From the NCBI GenBank assembly GCA_021740995.1, contig JAIOYR010000020.1:1-50077 (forward strand): DNA of 50,077 nt. The letters run 5' to 3'. Origin of the DNA: Taibaiella sp. (lineage in GTDB: Bacteria; Bacteroidota; Bacteroidia; Chitinophagales; Chitinophagaceae). The translations under genes were made by a program, and so were the position numbers. This document shows positions 34,050-48,300 of this stretch, piece by piece; within the stretch, counting starts at the first letter, position 1; the number at the start of each line of letters is the position of its first letter. The notes below the pieces were generated by a model. The model saw nothing but the letters and a program-made list of their open reading frames with translations, made no database searches and was not told the origin of the DNA.

Positions 34050-34742
34050 ATGATTGGATATTACTTACTTACCGGAATACTCTTCCTGATAGGAATGGCG
34101 GTAAGCAACGCACTGAAAAACAAATTCAAAGAATATGGTCAGATACCGCTTTCGCTTGGGCTAAGTGGAAAAGAAGTTGCCGAAAGAATGCTGCGTGAAA
34201 ATGGCATTAACGATGTGACTGTAACCTCGTCAGATGGTTTTCTGTCGGACCACTACAACCCTGCCAATAAAACAGTAAACCTAAGCCCGGATGTATATGG
34301 TGGTCGGAGCATATCTGCCGCAGCTGTAGCCGCACATGAATGCGGCCATGCCGTGCAGCACGCACAGGCATACAGCATGTTGCAGCTAAGGAGTACATTG
34401 GTGCCTATAGTGCAGGTAAGCACTACACTGGGTCAGTGGGTCATCATTGCAGGTCTTGGCATGATGGGCTTCGGTGGTGGCAATCAGACCATACTGCTTA
34501 TAGGTATATTACTGTTTGCTGTGACGACCGCATTCTCGCTGGTAACATTACCGGTAGAATACGATGCGAGCGCACGTGCGCTGAAGTGGATGGAAGCAAC
34601 CAACCTCACCAACAGAAACGAACATGACAAAGCTGCCGATGCGCTGAAATGGGCTGCCAGAACGTATGTAGTAGCTGCTCTTGCATCAGTAGCACAGTTG
34701 GTTTACTTTATTTCAGTATTCCTTAACAGAAGGAGTGATTAG
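34050..34742 (+). CDS. Membrane zinc metallopeptidase, YugP family
   Basis: A 230-residue protein. An N-terminal transmembrane helix (YYLLTGILFLIGMAVSN) precedes the catalytic HECGH motif (H96-E97-C98-G99-H100) in AAVAAHECGHAVQHAQ. Two more hydrophobic segments (about residues 118-165) follow, and LPVEYDASARAL supplies the likely third zinc ligand. A final hydrophobic helix lies near the C-terminus. This is the Zn_peptidase_2 (YugP) family, thought to be membrane-embedded peptidases; substrates are unknown. It is monocistronic and convergent with the agmatinase gene, sharing a terminator. Confidence 0.88.
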   Translation: MIGYYLLTGILFLIGMAVSNALKNKFKEYGQIPLSLGLSGKEVAERMLRENGINDVTVTSSDGFLSDHYNPANKTVNLSPDVYGGRSISAAAVAAHECGHAVQHAQAYSMLQLRSTLVPIVQVSTTLGQWVIIAGLGMMGFGGGNQTILLIGILLFAVTTAFSLVTLPVEYDASARALKWMEATNLTNRNEHDKAADALKWAARTYVVAALASVAQLVYFISVFLNRRSD

Positions 34743-34785
34743 TACCGTCCGGTGAATAATATCGCAACTGATACACTTCATAAAC

Positions 34786-34825
34786 AAAGAAGCCCTAAAA
34801 CTGAAAATAGCTTTAGGGCTTCTTT
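34786..34825. terminator. Bidirectional terminator
   Basis: AAAGAAGCCCTAAA (34786-34799) pairs perfectly over 14 bp with TTTAGGGCTTCTTT (34812-34825). It serves the metallopeptidase gene (plus) and the agmatinase-type gene (minus). Confidence 0.85.
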
Positions 34826-34839
34826 ACAAATCAACTGGC

Positions 34840-35883
34840 TTATGCAACCATGAAATTGCACAACTTGAACAATACTCTTGCTCCGGTAATAGCATCTATG
34901 CCATCGCCTGAATGATTGCCGCTGGATACTTCGTTGAGGTCGAACCCTATTAGATCGCGACCTGACTCATGCAGCAGCCTGAACAGATAAAAAATCTGCT
35001 CTGCCTCGAAACCACCCGGTACCGGCGTGCCGGTATTGGGGCATAATTTGGGGTCCAGTCCATCTATATCAAAACTGATATACACCTTTTGAGGAAGTGC
35101 AGCAATTATTTCCTGACACACGGACTTCCAGGTTTCTCCCTCATACTGTCTTGCTTTTATATCCCGGTCAAAATAGGTAACTACTCTGCCTTCGCTCTGC
35201 TGTATGATTTCCAGTTCTTCATCGCAATAATCACGTATGCCTACCTGCACCAGCTTTTTCACCTGTGGTGTATTTTCAAGTACATTGTACATGATAGATG
35301 CATGTGAATATACAAAGCCCTCATAGGCTACACGTAAGTCGGCATGAGCATCTATCTGAAGTATACCAAACTCACTATGCACCTCCGAAAGTGCTTTTAT
35401 GAAACCCATGGGCGTGCTGTGATCGCCGCCTACCAAGCCTACTTTTTTACCTTTTTTTAGTAAAGAAGAAGTCATCTCGTGCACCCAGTCGTGCAGCATT
35501 TTTCCACCCTTATTTATCTCTATAAGTTTATCGCTTAATTGTGCATTATCTGCTACTGCCCCGCCCTCTACCATATGCGATATTATAAGCTCTGCACACT
35601 GGCGCAGATAGTCGCTTTTGGTACGTATGTTTTTATCAATAGGCAGCATGTGAAAACCATTCTTCCAACCATCTGCCACATCCGGGTCATAAAGATCCAC
35701 CTGCATCGCTGCATTGAAAATATTCTCCGGTCCGCGGGCGGTACCTATTCGGTAAGATACCGTAACCTCCCATGGTACAGGCAACAATACCAGCGCTGCT
35801 TCTTCTTCACTAAAGGGAAGACCGAAAATATTATTAGACTTTAATCCTACGGAGTTGGGGTCGAATTGAGACATATCAGACAT
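34840..35883 (-). CDS. Agmatinase/arginase-family ureohydrolase
   Basis: 347 residues from the ATG at 35883; the frame is open to 36045 but that part shows no homology pattern. Manganese-binding motifs are all present: GGDHS in LVGGDHSTPMGF, DAHADLR in LQIDAHADLRVAYE, and SFDIDGLDP. The enzyme would hydrolyse agmatine, formimidoylglutamate or a related guanidino compound to urea or formamide; the exact substrate is not decided by sequence. A TACTTTGC box lies 3 bp upstream of ATG 35883, so ATG 35874 (MSQFDPN), three codons in, may be the real start. It is monocistronic. Confidence 0.86.
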   Translation of the reverse strand: MSDMSQFDPNSVGLKSNNIFGLPFSEEEAALVLLPVPWEVTVSYRIGTARGPENIFNAAMQVDLYDPDVADGWKNGFHMLPIDKNIRTKSDYLRQCAELIISHMVEGGAVADNAQLSDKLIEINKGGKMLHDWVHEMTSSLLKKGKKVGLVGGDHSTPMGFIKALSEVHSEFGILQIDAHADLRVAYEGFVYSHASIMYNVLENTPQVKKLVQVGIRDYCDEELEIIQQSEGRVVTYFDRDIKARQYEGETWKSVCQEIIAALPQKVYISFDIDGLDPKLCPNTGTPVPGGFEAEQIFYLFRLLHESGRDLIGFDLNEVSSGNHSGDGIDAITGARVLFKLCNFMVA

Positions 35884-36352
35884 GGTGCAAAGTAAAAGAA
35901 AATGTGGGCAGCAATCAACTCGTATTTCAATGTAATAACCCAATGTTTTTGAATAAAGACAAAAATCAACCACATTCTCTCCAGTCCAGGCAAAGTGCAC
36001 ATAGCCAATGCCTCTTAGAAAATAGTGACGTTCAAAATTTCTCAATTATTGTACGCCTCTATCCCATTTCATACAGCACAGAAATATTTGCCAACTACAT
36101 AATACCTCATTTTTGTCTTTTTCTGACTTAACAAAGCGTCTGTTTTATGTGTTTTATATATTTTTCTAATTTTATTTTTATTTTATATTAAATAAACGTC
36201 ATTAACATATCATTATCTATTCATTTTGTTAAAAAGCGGAAAGAAGTTTATATATTTATTCTCTCCCTCTCAACTACTGTTATTACCACCGCCTATCACA
36301 AGCTATAGCATTTCATTTTTGTTTTTAAAAAATAATAATTAACTGAAAGTCT
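35884..36352. other. Long AT-rich upstream region of the giant gene
   Basis: A 469-bp spacer between divergent genes. Its right half (36120-36260) is very AT-rich. I see no exact TAnnTTTG element within 100 bp of the ATG at 36353 and no hairpin of note. A 75-residue plus frame from 35904 is not credible. Confidence 0.4.
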
Positions 36353-39300
36353 ATGAAAAAAGTATTCCTATTAATTTCACTGATCAGCAGCTGCTTTTCA
36401 CTATCAGCACAAACTACATTTTCCTACACAGGTACTGTACAAACCTATACGGTTCCCAGTGGTGTTACAGCTATCGGAATAGACGCAGCAGGGGCACAGG
36501 GTGGAAATTCACTTGCCAGTAACGGTGGCAATGGTGGCCGTGTTCAGGCGAGCCTGACTGTAACCCCCGGACAGGTACTATCGATATATGTTGGTGGACA
36601 GGGAGCTGCAGGACCGTCAAGTTCCGGAACACGTGCAGGAGGAGGCAATGGTGGAGGTGGAGAGGGCGGAAATGGAAATGGATATGGTGGCGGAGGTGGC
36701 GGATCCAGTGATATACGCACCGGAGGAACAGCATTATCAAACAGGATAATTGTAGCAGCCGGCGGTGGCGGCGGTGGGTATAATTGCGGATCAGCAAATG
36801 CAGAGCCGGGCGGTAATGGTGGAGGACTTACGGGATTCGTAGGATTTAGTTGTAGTAGTGCTAGCACTTCAAGTTGTGGTTCTGGAGGAACACAGACCGC
36901 AGGAGGAACAGGTGCCACTAGTTATGGCGCAAGTTCCGGCACACTTGGCGCTGGAGCCAATAACTCGGTTATCATTTATGGTGGCGGTGGCGGTGGTGGC
37001 TACTATGGTGGCGGTGCCGGGTATTATGGTGGCGGCGGGGGCGGCTCGTCTTATTATGGCGGCTCAGGGGTAAGCGGCCCTACTACTACAGCGGGTTTTA
37101 AAACCGGCAACGGCTATGTAATTATTTATGGCCCAACTGTGAGTTCGACTCCCGGATTCCTAAATTTTGGTAATGTAGCAGTGAGCAGCACTGCTGCAAC
37201 ACAGGTATTTACCTTGTCTGCAAGCTATATGGCATCAAGCCCTATCACAGTAAACACTACATCATCAACTGTAGAATTTTCGTTTAATGGTTCTACCTGG
37301 TTCAATACAGCTCAGACATATGCCTATACCTTACCTGGCTTTAGTTCTGTACCATTGTATGTAAGGTTTACGCCCACTGCAAGTACAGAATATTATGAAT
37401 ATATCACAATAAGCGGTGGTGGTCTTGCTGAAACAAAAAATTTATTGGTAGTAGGAAACGGAGTAAGCACCTGTAGCGGAACACCCGATGCAGGTACCGC
37501 AACACTAGCTCCATATACTGGTGCCGGCTCTACACCTTTTGTGCTGACGCTTACGGGATATTCGGCGGCCGGAGGCCTTACTTTTCAATGGCAGTCATCG
37601 CCAACAGGCACAGGCAGTTGGACAAATATTTCGGGGGCCACAAATGCCACACACAGTTTTACAGGAATTTCCGGGACTACCTATTATCAATGTAATGTAA
37701 CCTGTACCGCAAGCACCATAACATCTAGCAGCAATGTTGTAATGGCATCTGCATTTCCGGCATCAAGTTGTAGCCCTACATTTGGCACTACCTGTCCTAC
37801 TTATACAATGAATGCGAGCATTGCGTCATTGATAGGTTTAGGGGGGAGTGCTATAACAAACCCAAGTACTACCTGTGCCGGCAGTTATTATACTGATTAT
37901 TCCAGTACCCAACATGTGACTTTGTATAAAGGGGTAACCTATCCTGCAACCATCAATGTGTCTCCACCCTATTATTCATCTTTTAGAGTTCAAATATGGA
38001 TCGACTTTGATGGCGATGGTGCTTTCTCTGCGGGAGAAAGTATAGCCGGTTCAAATTCCTTTGCGTCAGCAAGTCAGGTTCTTTCGCTTCCCATTCCTGC
38101 GGGTGCTCCTACCGGCTCTTTCCGCATGAGAATAGTAGGTGTATATAGCAGTCCTTCTTTTCCATCGATACCGCCATGTCCAACAGCGTCAGTTAGTTAT
38201 GGAGAAGTGAGAGATTATAAAGTTACCATACAACCACTACCACCGTGTATCACACCTCCGCTACAGCCTACATCGCTTTCTTTGAGTCCTTCATTATTTA
38301 CGGTTTCCGGCTCATTTACTCCGGCAATAGTAGGTGCAGATGGATATCTGACAGTAGTAACCACATCGAGTGTAGCACCAACACCACCAACTGACGGTGT
38401 TACCTATACAGTAGGCGCTAATGCACTTGGAGGTAAAATTGCAGCAGTTGGTTCTGGTTCTTCATTCACAGCTACCGGACTAACAGACAATACTCCATAC
38501 TGGTTTTGGGTATATTCTATGAACAGTGCTTGCTCTGGTGGACCAAAGTACAAGTCTGCATCACCACTTAACGGGACAATTTCAACAAATGCATGCTCCT
38601 TTTCCGGAACCAAAACGGTAGGACCTACCGGTGATTATATTTCTATTGCGTCTGCTCTTACTGCAATAAATAGTGCAGGAATGAATGGTAACGTTGCGCT
38701 CGAATTACAAACCACCTATACAGGTGAGTCCTATCCGATAACTATAAGTACATTGCAATGTGCTAATTCATCAAGGCGACTAACCATACGCCCACAAGGT
38801 ACAATGACAGTAACTGCCTCAGCCAGCAGTGCAATGATTAGTCTTGACGGGGCAAGTTACGTAACTATTGATGGTCGTGTTGGATCCACAGGAACCACGA
38901 AAGCATTGACGTTTACAAATACCAGTACATCATCGTCAGCTACTACTATACAGTTGCAAAACGATGCTTCTGATAACACGGTAAAACACATGACCCTTCG
39001 AGGTGCAAATGCATCCAGCGGCGGAGGTGTTGTTATGTTTCGCACTACAACAGGTACCACGGGCAGTGACAATAACACCTTTGATAGTACGGATATAATG
39101 GAGGCCGTAGGGTATTCTTTGCCAATCAATTGTTTTTATGCTACAGGTACTACCGGCAAGGAGAATAGTGGTAATACAATTTCAAACTGTAACATTGCCA
39201 ATTTTTACCATTCTTCTACGACCTCAACAGGGATATACATCTTGACCGGTAATACAGAATGGACAATTACCGGAAACAGAATTTACCAGTCTGCATCGAG

Positions 39301-42300
39301 GTCTTATACAAGTAGTCAGATAAATCGTGGGATTTATATCAACAATTCCACCTCGGGAAATGGATTCACCATTAGCAATAATATTATTGGATATAGCAGC
39401 AATACCGGTAGTGGTACCTATACAATGACGAGTAGTTCTTCTACATCGTTTTATGGTATTACTTTCTCAGGCAGCACCACTACTCCATCCTCTATACAAG
39501 GAAATACGATTACAAATATAAACTTAAGCAATACCTCAGGCAACTTAAGAGGTATAGACATAGTAGCGGGCAGTGTAAATATTGGAACATCTGCTGCTAA
39601 TATAATTGGTGCTGCCACAGGCAATGGAGCAATTACGAGAACTGTTTCATCAAATGGCAATATCGCTGTTTATGGTATCTATGCAACGCCATCTTCTCCT
39701 GCAGTATTGAACATTCAGAACAATACTATAGGGGCAATAACCGTTAATGGTACATCTACCAGTGTTGGCGCAGGTATTTACGGTATTTTTGTTTCGGGTA
39801 CTGCATCTACAACCATATCGGGAAACACTATTGGAAGTACTTCTACTTCTAATAGTCTCCTTTCAGCTACAACTACTACATCTTCTGGCAGCCAGGTGAT
39901 ATATGGCATTTTCGCATCTATATCAAGTAGTACACCCGTGCAGCCGGTTATTTCGGACAATACCATAGCTAATATTCGGGGAAATGGTGCAGGATCTACG
40001 AGCAGAATGGCAGGTATCTTGTTTAACAGTACATCTTCAGGTACAATATCCGGAAATAACATTAACAATCTAAGTAATGCAAGTGCTTATACCACGCTTT
40101 CTACTGATATAAGTGTGGCAGGCATTATGTATACCGGCAGTACCGGCACTGCCAATATAACACAGAATACAATTAACGCACTTTCCAATACCAACAATAC
40201 CACTACACAAACCCATGTAGCCGGTATATTGTACTCCGCTTCCGTAAGTGGCTCTATAACCCGAAACAGGATATATGACTTGCGCAATGCAAGTACGAAT
40301 ACATCAACAACGTCACCTTCTACTGCTATTGGAATATTTTGTTTCAGCCCTACTACAAGTGCTGTGATAGCTAACAATATGATTAGTCTTGGAAATGCAC
40401 AAACAACCAATACTGCATTCAACGGTATTATGCAGGGTGGCACCACTTCATCGGCTATTATCCGCGTGTATTACAATTCTGTATTAATAATGGGTACAGC
40501 TTCCTCAGGCAGCATCAGTTCAGCTGCATTACATCGTGGCAACTATTCCGGGTCCTTTAATAGTACTCCGTTTGATATACAGAATAATATTTTTGAAAAC
40601 AACCGTAGTGGTGGCTCTGGCAAGCATTATGCTATTGCTGATGCTATCAATGGATCATCTACTTCTTCGGGCTGGCCTACCAATGCTTCGAACTACAATA
40701 TACTCAATACCACAAATGCAGCAACAGTAGGATATTGGAGTAGCGACAGAACCTTTGCATCTTGGAAGACAGCTTCTGCATGTGATAATAATTCATTTAC
40801 TGCATCTGCTGCTACGTATACAAACGCGTCTAACGGAGACCTGCATATAAATATGGGCACTACAGCCAACAATATGGAATCTCATGGTGTGGTAATGTCG
40901 GGCTATAATACCGATTACGACAATGATACGCGGCCCGGCCCGGCAGGTTCTGTGAACGGTGGTGGCTTTGGCGTAGACATAGGTGCTGATGAATTTGATG
41001 GTGTGCCTTTGGACAACATACCTCCGGTAATAAATTATACAAACAGCAGTTGCGGCACAACCGGTAATTTTACTTTCACAGCAACAGTAGCAGACCCTGC
41101 GGGAGTACCAACAACAGGTGGGCTGATTCCGCGCGTATACTACCGCAAGGGAGCAGGTACGTGGTTTAGCAGTGCGGGTACCCTTACTTCCGGCACCGGT
41201 ACCAATGGTGTTTGGACATTTACTATATCTGCAACAGACATGGGTGGATTGGTATCGGGCAATATAGTGTCCTACTATGTAATAGCTCAGGACAACTCAG
41301 CCTTTGTAGGTTCCAATCCGTCCCCGGGTCTTGTGGCTACAGATGTAAATACAGTAACCACACCTCCTACTACCCCCAGTACTTTTACAGTAGGTCTTAG
41401 CGGCACCTATTCTGTTGGGTCAGGTGGTGATTTTAATACAATTACGCTTGCTGCAGCAGCATACAACGGCGGCTGTCTTACCGGGCCGGTAACCTACAAC
41501 CTTATAACAACTACCTATCCCTCTGAAACCTTCCCGATTACCTTTAATGGTATTGCTACCGCCAATGCAACTAATACACTAACCATAAAACCTGCAAGCA
41601 GCACAGCCGTAATCATAGATGGTGCCAGCACTAATGGCGCAATCTTTAAACTGCTCAATGCAAGACATATAACTATAGATGGTCTTAATGCAGGTGGCAG
41701 CAGCCTTACCCTCAACAGTACATGGACATCTACCTATGCCAATATATGGCTGGCAAGTACAAGCGGCACAGGACCTGGGTGTAGCAACATAACGCTGAAA
41801 AATATGACCATTACAGGCGGCAGTAATGCTACATCAGGCAGCTACGGCATCCTGGGCGGATTGGATAATGGTACATTCCCAACGACATCCGGCGGATTTA
41901 ATAATGACACTATCACCATACAGAACAATACGATCACTAAGTGCTATTATGGCATCTACGCATCAGGCACCAGCAGTACATCTAACGGTGGAGGTGATGC
42001 CTGGGTGATTACAGGTAATACTTTTGGCCCTGCATCCAGCAGCAGTACTGACAATATTGGTATGAGGGGGGTACACTTTGCTAATATGCTCAATCCAACG
42101 ATTGTTAATAATACCTTCCGCAATATTGGCACATCCAGCATCACATCTCAGGCGGCCGGCATTTACCTGAGCAGCGGTGTAAACGGTGGAAGCTATAGCC
42201 AGAATACAATATTCGGTATTAATAATGCCAACTCAAGTAGTTCAACAAGTGCAAACGTCGGAATTTATGTTGGTTCTACTTGTATCAATCTCACCATTGC

Positions 42301-45300
42301 TAAAAACATCATAAGAGATATTACAACGACAAGTACAAGCGGTGGTGCAAGGGGGATAACCATCAATCCGAGTAACAGTGTAGCAAATATCCTGATAGCA
42401 AACAACATGATATCAGACATAAGGTGTTATGCAACTACCAGTATTAGCCAGTGCCCTGTAGGAATCGGCGTTGATAACACTGCGGGGTTTGTAAAAGTAT
42501 ACTACAACACAGTGCACCTGAATAGCTCCTATGCAGGTAATACCACAGCTACCGGATCGGCTTGCTACTTCCAGAACTCATCGTCTGCGGGAACCGATCT
42601 GAGAAACAATAACTTTATAAACACCTATGACAACACCAATTCAGGCACCGACAAGGGCTGGGCATTCTATACTACAGCATCGAATACCGCCTTTGCAGAA
42701 ATAGACCACAATAACTATTTTGCTGGCAGCCCGAATATAGTAGGATATACCAGCGGAGACAGGACAACATTGACTGAACTGCAATCCGCGTATGGCAGAA
42801 ATGCAAATAGCATTAGCACCTCACCAACTTTTGTATCAGCTACTGATTTGCGGTTACAAACTGTAGCTGGCAATACGCCTTTGGTTGCAGGCACACCGGT
42901 ATCAGTGACCGATGATATAGATGGAACAAGCAGAAATATCACCAACCCGGTGATAGGAATACATGAAGTGGCTTTCTGTACTTCCATTACAGCTGGCACT
43001 GTATCTGCGGCTACAAGTAATTTTTGCGTTTCAGGAACTACTACTGTTACAGCTACGGGTGCTACAACCGGTCAAAGCATGCAATGGAAATCTTCTGAAG
43101 ACAGTACTTCCTGGACAACAATATCCGGTGCAACAAACGCAACATATGTGATTCCTACGGCGATTACTACTACGACCTTTTACAGGCTTGTAAACTCGTG
43201 TACATCGTCAGCTGTTAAAGATTCGGCAACCACCAAAGTAACTATAAACCCGAATCCAGCAGCTATAACAGGTAATCTTACTGCTTGCGTATCGGCAACT
43301 ACATCTTTGTCAAACGCTACTTCCGGAGGTACATGGAGCAGCAGCAATACCGCAGTAGGTACGGTGTCATCGTCCGGAACAGTAACAGCATTAAGCGCAG
43401 GAACTACTGAAATATCGTATACTATAACAGCCACAGGATGTTACACTTCCGTGGTGGTAACAGTAAATGCCTTACCAACAGTATCTGCGATATCCTCGTC
43501 ATCTGATAATCTGTGTATAGGAGCAGCAGTAACCTTTACTGCCGGTTCTGTGACCGGTACAGGTTCACTAATATCGTATAACTGGACGGGGCCTAATAGT
43601 TACAGCACTACCACCACAGGCAACACAGCCGGATTTACAACAACAACAACTGACCAAAGCGGGGTATACAGCCTCTCTGTAACCTATCCCGGCAACGGAT
43701 GTACCAGCTCGGGTGTAGTGACTGCTACTACTGTAACAGTAAACGCTCTTCCAACGATTGCGGGCATAACCCCTTCTACAACTAATATATGTAATGGCAC
43801 GGCATTGACATTGACTGCCGGAAGTGTTACCGGAAGCGGCACGCTTACTTCGTATAACTGGAGCGGCCCTAATAGTTACAGCACTACAACATCAGGAACC
43901 ACGGCTACATTTACACCTACGACTACTGCTTCAAGCGGTGTGTATAGCCTTTCAGTAACCTATCCCGGTACCGGATGTACCAGTTCTGCTGCTACATCGG
44001 CTGCAGTAACAGTTAATGCTTTACCGACAGTGGCAAGCATCACGCCATCTTCTGTAAATTTATGTGTTGGCACATCGCTGACACTAACTGCAGGCAGCGT
44101 CAGCGGAGCAGGAACTCTGAGCTCATACAACTGGACAGGTCCTAATAGTTATAGCACTACCACTACCGGTGCTACGGCAACATTTACGCCCACAACTACT
44201 GCATCCAGTGGTGTTTATACGCTTACTGTAACCTATCCGGGTAACGGATGTACCAGCACTGCAAGTACATCGGCCTCAGTTACAGTTAATAGTCTACCTA
44301 CCGTTGCAGCTATCACCGCTTCTTCTTCAAACCTGTGTATCGGAGCTGCATTAAACTTTACCGCAGGAAGTGTTACAGGGGCAGGTACTCTTAACTCATA
44401 TAACTGGACAGGACCAAATGGATACAGCACCACAACTGCCGGCAATACAACCGGATTTACCACATCCACAATAGCGGAAAGTGGGAACTATAGTGTAAGT
44501 GTAACGTATACTGGCGATGGTTGCACCAGTAGTATGGCTGTCACATCACCAGCAGTCACTGTAAATGCATTGCCAACAATAGCAAGCATTACGCCTTCTA
44601 CTACAAACATTTGTATAGGAAGCGATTTGACTTTTACTGCTGGTAGTGTTTCCGGCACCGGCACACTTACTTCTTACAACTGGAGTGGCCCAAATAGTTA
44701 TAGTGCCACTACTACAGCAACAACGGCTGTATTATCTCCTACAACAACTGCTTCAAGTGGTGTTTATACGCTATCGGTGACCTATCCCGGCACAGGCTGT
44801 GTCAGTTCTTCAGCATCATCTGCATCTGTAACAGTAAATGATTTGCCAACTGTAAGCAGTATCGTAGCTACTCCAGGTACACTTTGTGCAGAATCTGAAC
44901 TTACTTTGACCGGAAGTGGAGCAACAGGCGCCGGAAGTCTTGTTTCCTATAACTGGACAGGACCCAATAGCTATAGCAGTACCACTTCAGGCACTGTACA
45001 GACTTATACAGTACCATCAGCTGCAGCCAGCGGAGCATATAGCCTCTCAGTGACCTACACCGGTACAGGATGTACCAGTGCTTCTGTTGCATCTGCAGCA
45101 GTTACCGTAAATGCCTTACCTATAGAATATAGCATCACAGGTGGAGGGTCATATTGTGCAGATGGATTAGGCGTTGCAATCGGAGTTAGCAACTCTGAAA
45201 CTGGTGTGAACTATCAATTATATAATGGAAGCACTGCATCGGGTAGTCCTGTTGCCGGTACAGGTTCAGCCATTACTTTCGGCAGTCAGACTGCCACAGG

Positions 45301-48300
45301 AACCTATACAGTCAGGGCTACAAACGCAACCACATCTTGTGTAAACGACATGTCGGGAAGTACAAATATTACTATTAGTGTAACTCCCGCATATTATACG
45401 GTAACAGGTGGCGGTAGCTATTGTGCTGGTGGTTCCGGAGTAGATATAGGTTTGACGTCTTCTGATGTAAGTGTAAGTTATCAGCTATACAATGGCGGAT
45501 CTCTTGCGGGTAGTCTTGTAAGCGGCACTGGTGCAGCATTATCCTTTGGTTTGCAAACCGGAGCAGGGACATACACAATTGTTGCCAATCCGGGTTCTGC
45601 CTGTGCACGCACAATGACCGGCAGTGCAGCAGTATCTATCTTGCCTGTGCCTAACGTCTATAATGTTACAGGCGGCGGTTCATTGTGTGCAGGCGCAACT
45701 GGTGTACATATCGGACTCGATTGGTCAATAAGTGGCGTCAGTTATCAACTTTATAATGGTGCAACCGCTGTAGGCAGCCCACTTGGTGGGGCTACATCTG
45801 CTCTTGACTTTGGATTTATTAATACAGCGGGTACTTATACTGTTCTCGCCACAAATACTTCTACATCATGCACCAGCAATATGACGGGCAGTGCAGCTGT
45901 TATAGTAAACGCGCTTCCCACAGCATATAGTGTGACCGGTGGTGGTACTGCCTGTGAGGGAGCGGGTGGCGTGGCATTAGGCCTAGCTAACTCAGAATCC
46001 GGTGTCAACTATCAGTTATATATTGGATCATCATCCACAGGAAGTGCAGTCGCAGGTAGTGGATCTGCAATAAGTTTCGGTTCTCCATCTACCAGTGGCA
46101 CCTATACTGTATACGCGACAAATGCTACCACTGCATGTGCCAACAATATGACCGGCAGTGCAACTCTAACAATAAATAGTGCTCCGGTGGCCTATAGTGT
46201 TACAGGTGGCGGCAACTATTGTTCAGGTGGTGCTGGCCTTGCCATAGGACTTGCAAACTCAAACACAGGAATACAATATCAGCTTTATAATGGGGCAACT
46301 ACTATAGGAAGTCCTGTTTCAGGTACAGGGTCTGCAATAAGTTTTGGTACGCACACCGCGGCCGCTACATATACTGTTCTTGCTACCAATACTTCAACGT
46401 CATGTACCGCAGCAATGACAAGCAGTGCAACGATAGGTATACAATCGTTGCCTACAGTATATAGTGCAACCGGTGGTGGCAACTATTGCTCCGGCGGCAC
46501 CGGAGTTGCTGTTGGTTTATCCAATTCAAATACAGGAATTAATTATCAATTATATAACGGTGCTTCTGCAACCGGCAGCCCTGTAGCAGGTACAGGTTCA
46601 GCAATCAGTTTTGGCAATCAGACTACTGCCGGAACTTATACTGTTATGGCAGTTAATGCAACCACATCCTGCACCAGTAATATGACAGGAAGCGCAGTAG
46701 TGGTAGTAAATGCACTGCCAACAGCACAGACAGTAAGTGGAGGTGGAAGCTATTGCTCCGGCGGAACGGGAGTAGCGATAGGACTGAATTCGTCTGAAAG
46801 TGGTATCAACTATCAATTGTATCTTGGATCTTCGACTGTAGGAAGCCCTGTGACAGGGTCTGGTAGTGCTATCAGTTTTGGTATGCATAGCACAGTAGGA
46901 AGCTACACTGTCAGAGCAACAACAATTAGTACGTCATGTATCAATAACATGACCGGCTCAGTTACGGTAAGTATCAATCCGTTACCTGGTGTTGTCAATG
47001 TAACAGGCGGGGGCAACTATTGCTCAGGTGGCTTAGGTGTACATATAGGACTTGATTGGTCATTAACTGGTATCAACTACCAATTATACAATGGAGCTAC
47101 AGCCGTGGGATCACCTGTAAATGGATCCTCTTCTGCGCTTGATTTTGGTTTCATTACCGGAGCAGGCGTTTATACAGTAGTGGCTACAAATGTGGCTACC
47201 GGCTGCACAAATAATATGAGCGGCAGTGCTACTGTAGTAATTAATGCACTGCCAACAACGTATACAGTTACGGGCGGTGGTACCGCTTGCGAAGGTACAG
47301 GTGGCGTAACAGTAGGGTTGTCAAACTCTACAAGTGGCATAATTTATCAGCTATATAATGGTGCTGCAACCTCAGGAAGTGCTTTATCAGGTACCGGAAG
47401 CGCTATAAGTTTTGGTTCCCAAACCGTTACGGGTGTATACACAGTATTCGCTACAAATTCTTCAACTGCTTGTACTAACGGAATGTCGGGCAGTGCTACT
47501 GTAACAATTAATGCTGCACCGATAGCTTATAGCGTAACCGGTGGAGGTAATTATTGTTCAGGTGGGTCGGGAGTTGCAGTGGGTCTTGCCGGTTCTAACA
47601 GCGGAATCAGGTATCAGCTATATAATGGTGCCGCTGTCGTAGGCAGCCCGGTTGCGGGTACAGGATCAGCTATCAGCTTTGGCAGCCAGACAGCTGCTGC
47701 TACATTTACAGTAGTTGCAACAAATACTGTAACAGCATGTACTAAAAATATGACCGGAAGTGCGACAGTAGTAATTAATCCACTTCCCGCAATCCATAGT
47801 GTTACAGGTGGTGGCAATTATTGTGCAGGTGGCAGCGGCGTGACTGTAGGTCTGTCGTCCTCTGCAACCGGAATTAATTATCAATTATATAATGGCGCTA
47901 GTGCAGCTGGAAGTCCAGTTGCCGGAACAGGGGCTGCAATAAGTTTCGGCAGTCAGACTGCCGCCGGCACCTATACAGTTGTTGCTACAAATGCTTCAAC
48001 ATCATGCACCAGCAACATGACAGGAAGTGCAGTGGTGGTAATAAATCCGCTACCAACCGTTCAGACAGTAACCGGTGGCGGTAGTTACTGCACCGGCGGC
48101 TCTGGCGTAAATGTCGGATTAAATGGCTCTGCTACAGGCATCAACTATCAACTATATAATGACGCATCACCTACAGGCAGTGCTGTAGCAGGTACCGGCA
48201 GTGCTATCACATTCGGGTTGCAAACAGCAGCCGGCACCTATACGGTACGCGCAACAAACACTACAACCAGCTGTGTAAATGACATGACGGCATCAGCTAC

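Noticed and set aside
35904-36131. 75-residue plus-strand frame in the spacer before the giant gene
   Set aside because: It overlaps the opposite-strand promoter area, with no start context or recognisable features.
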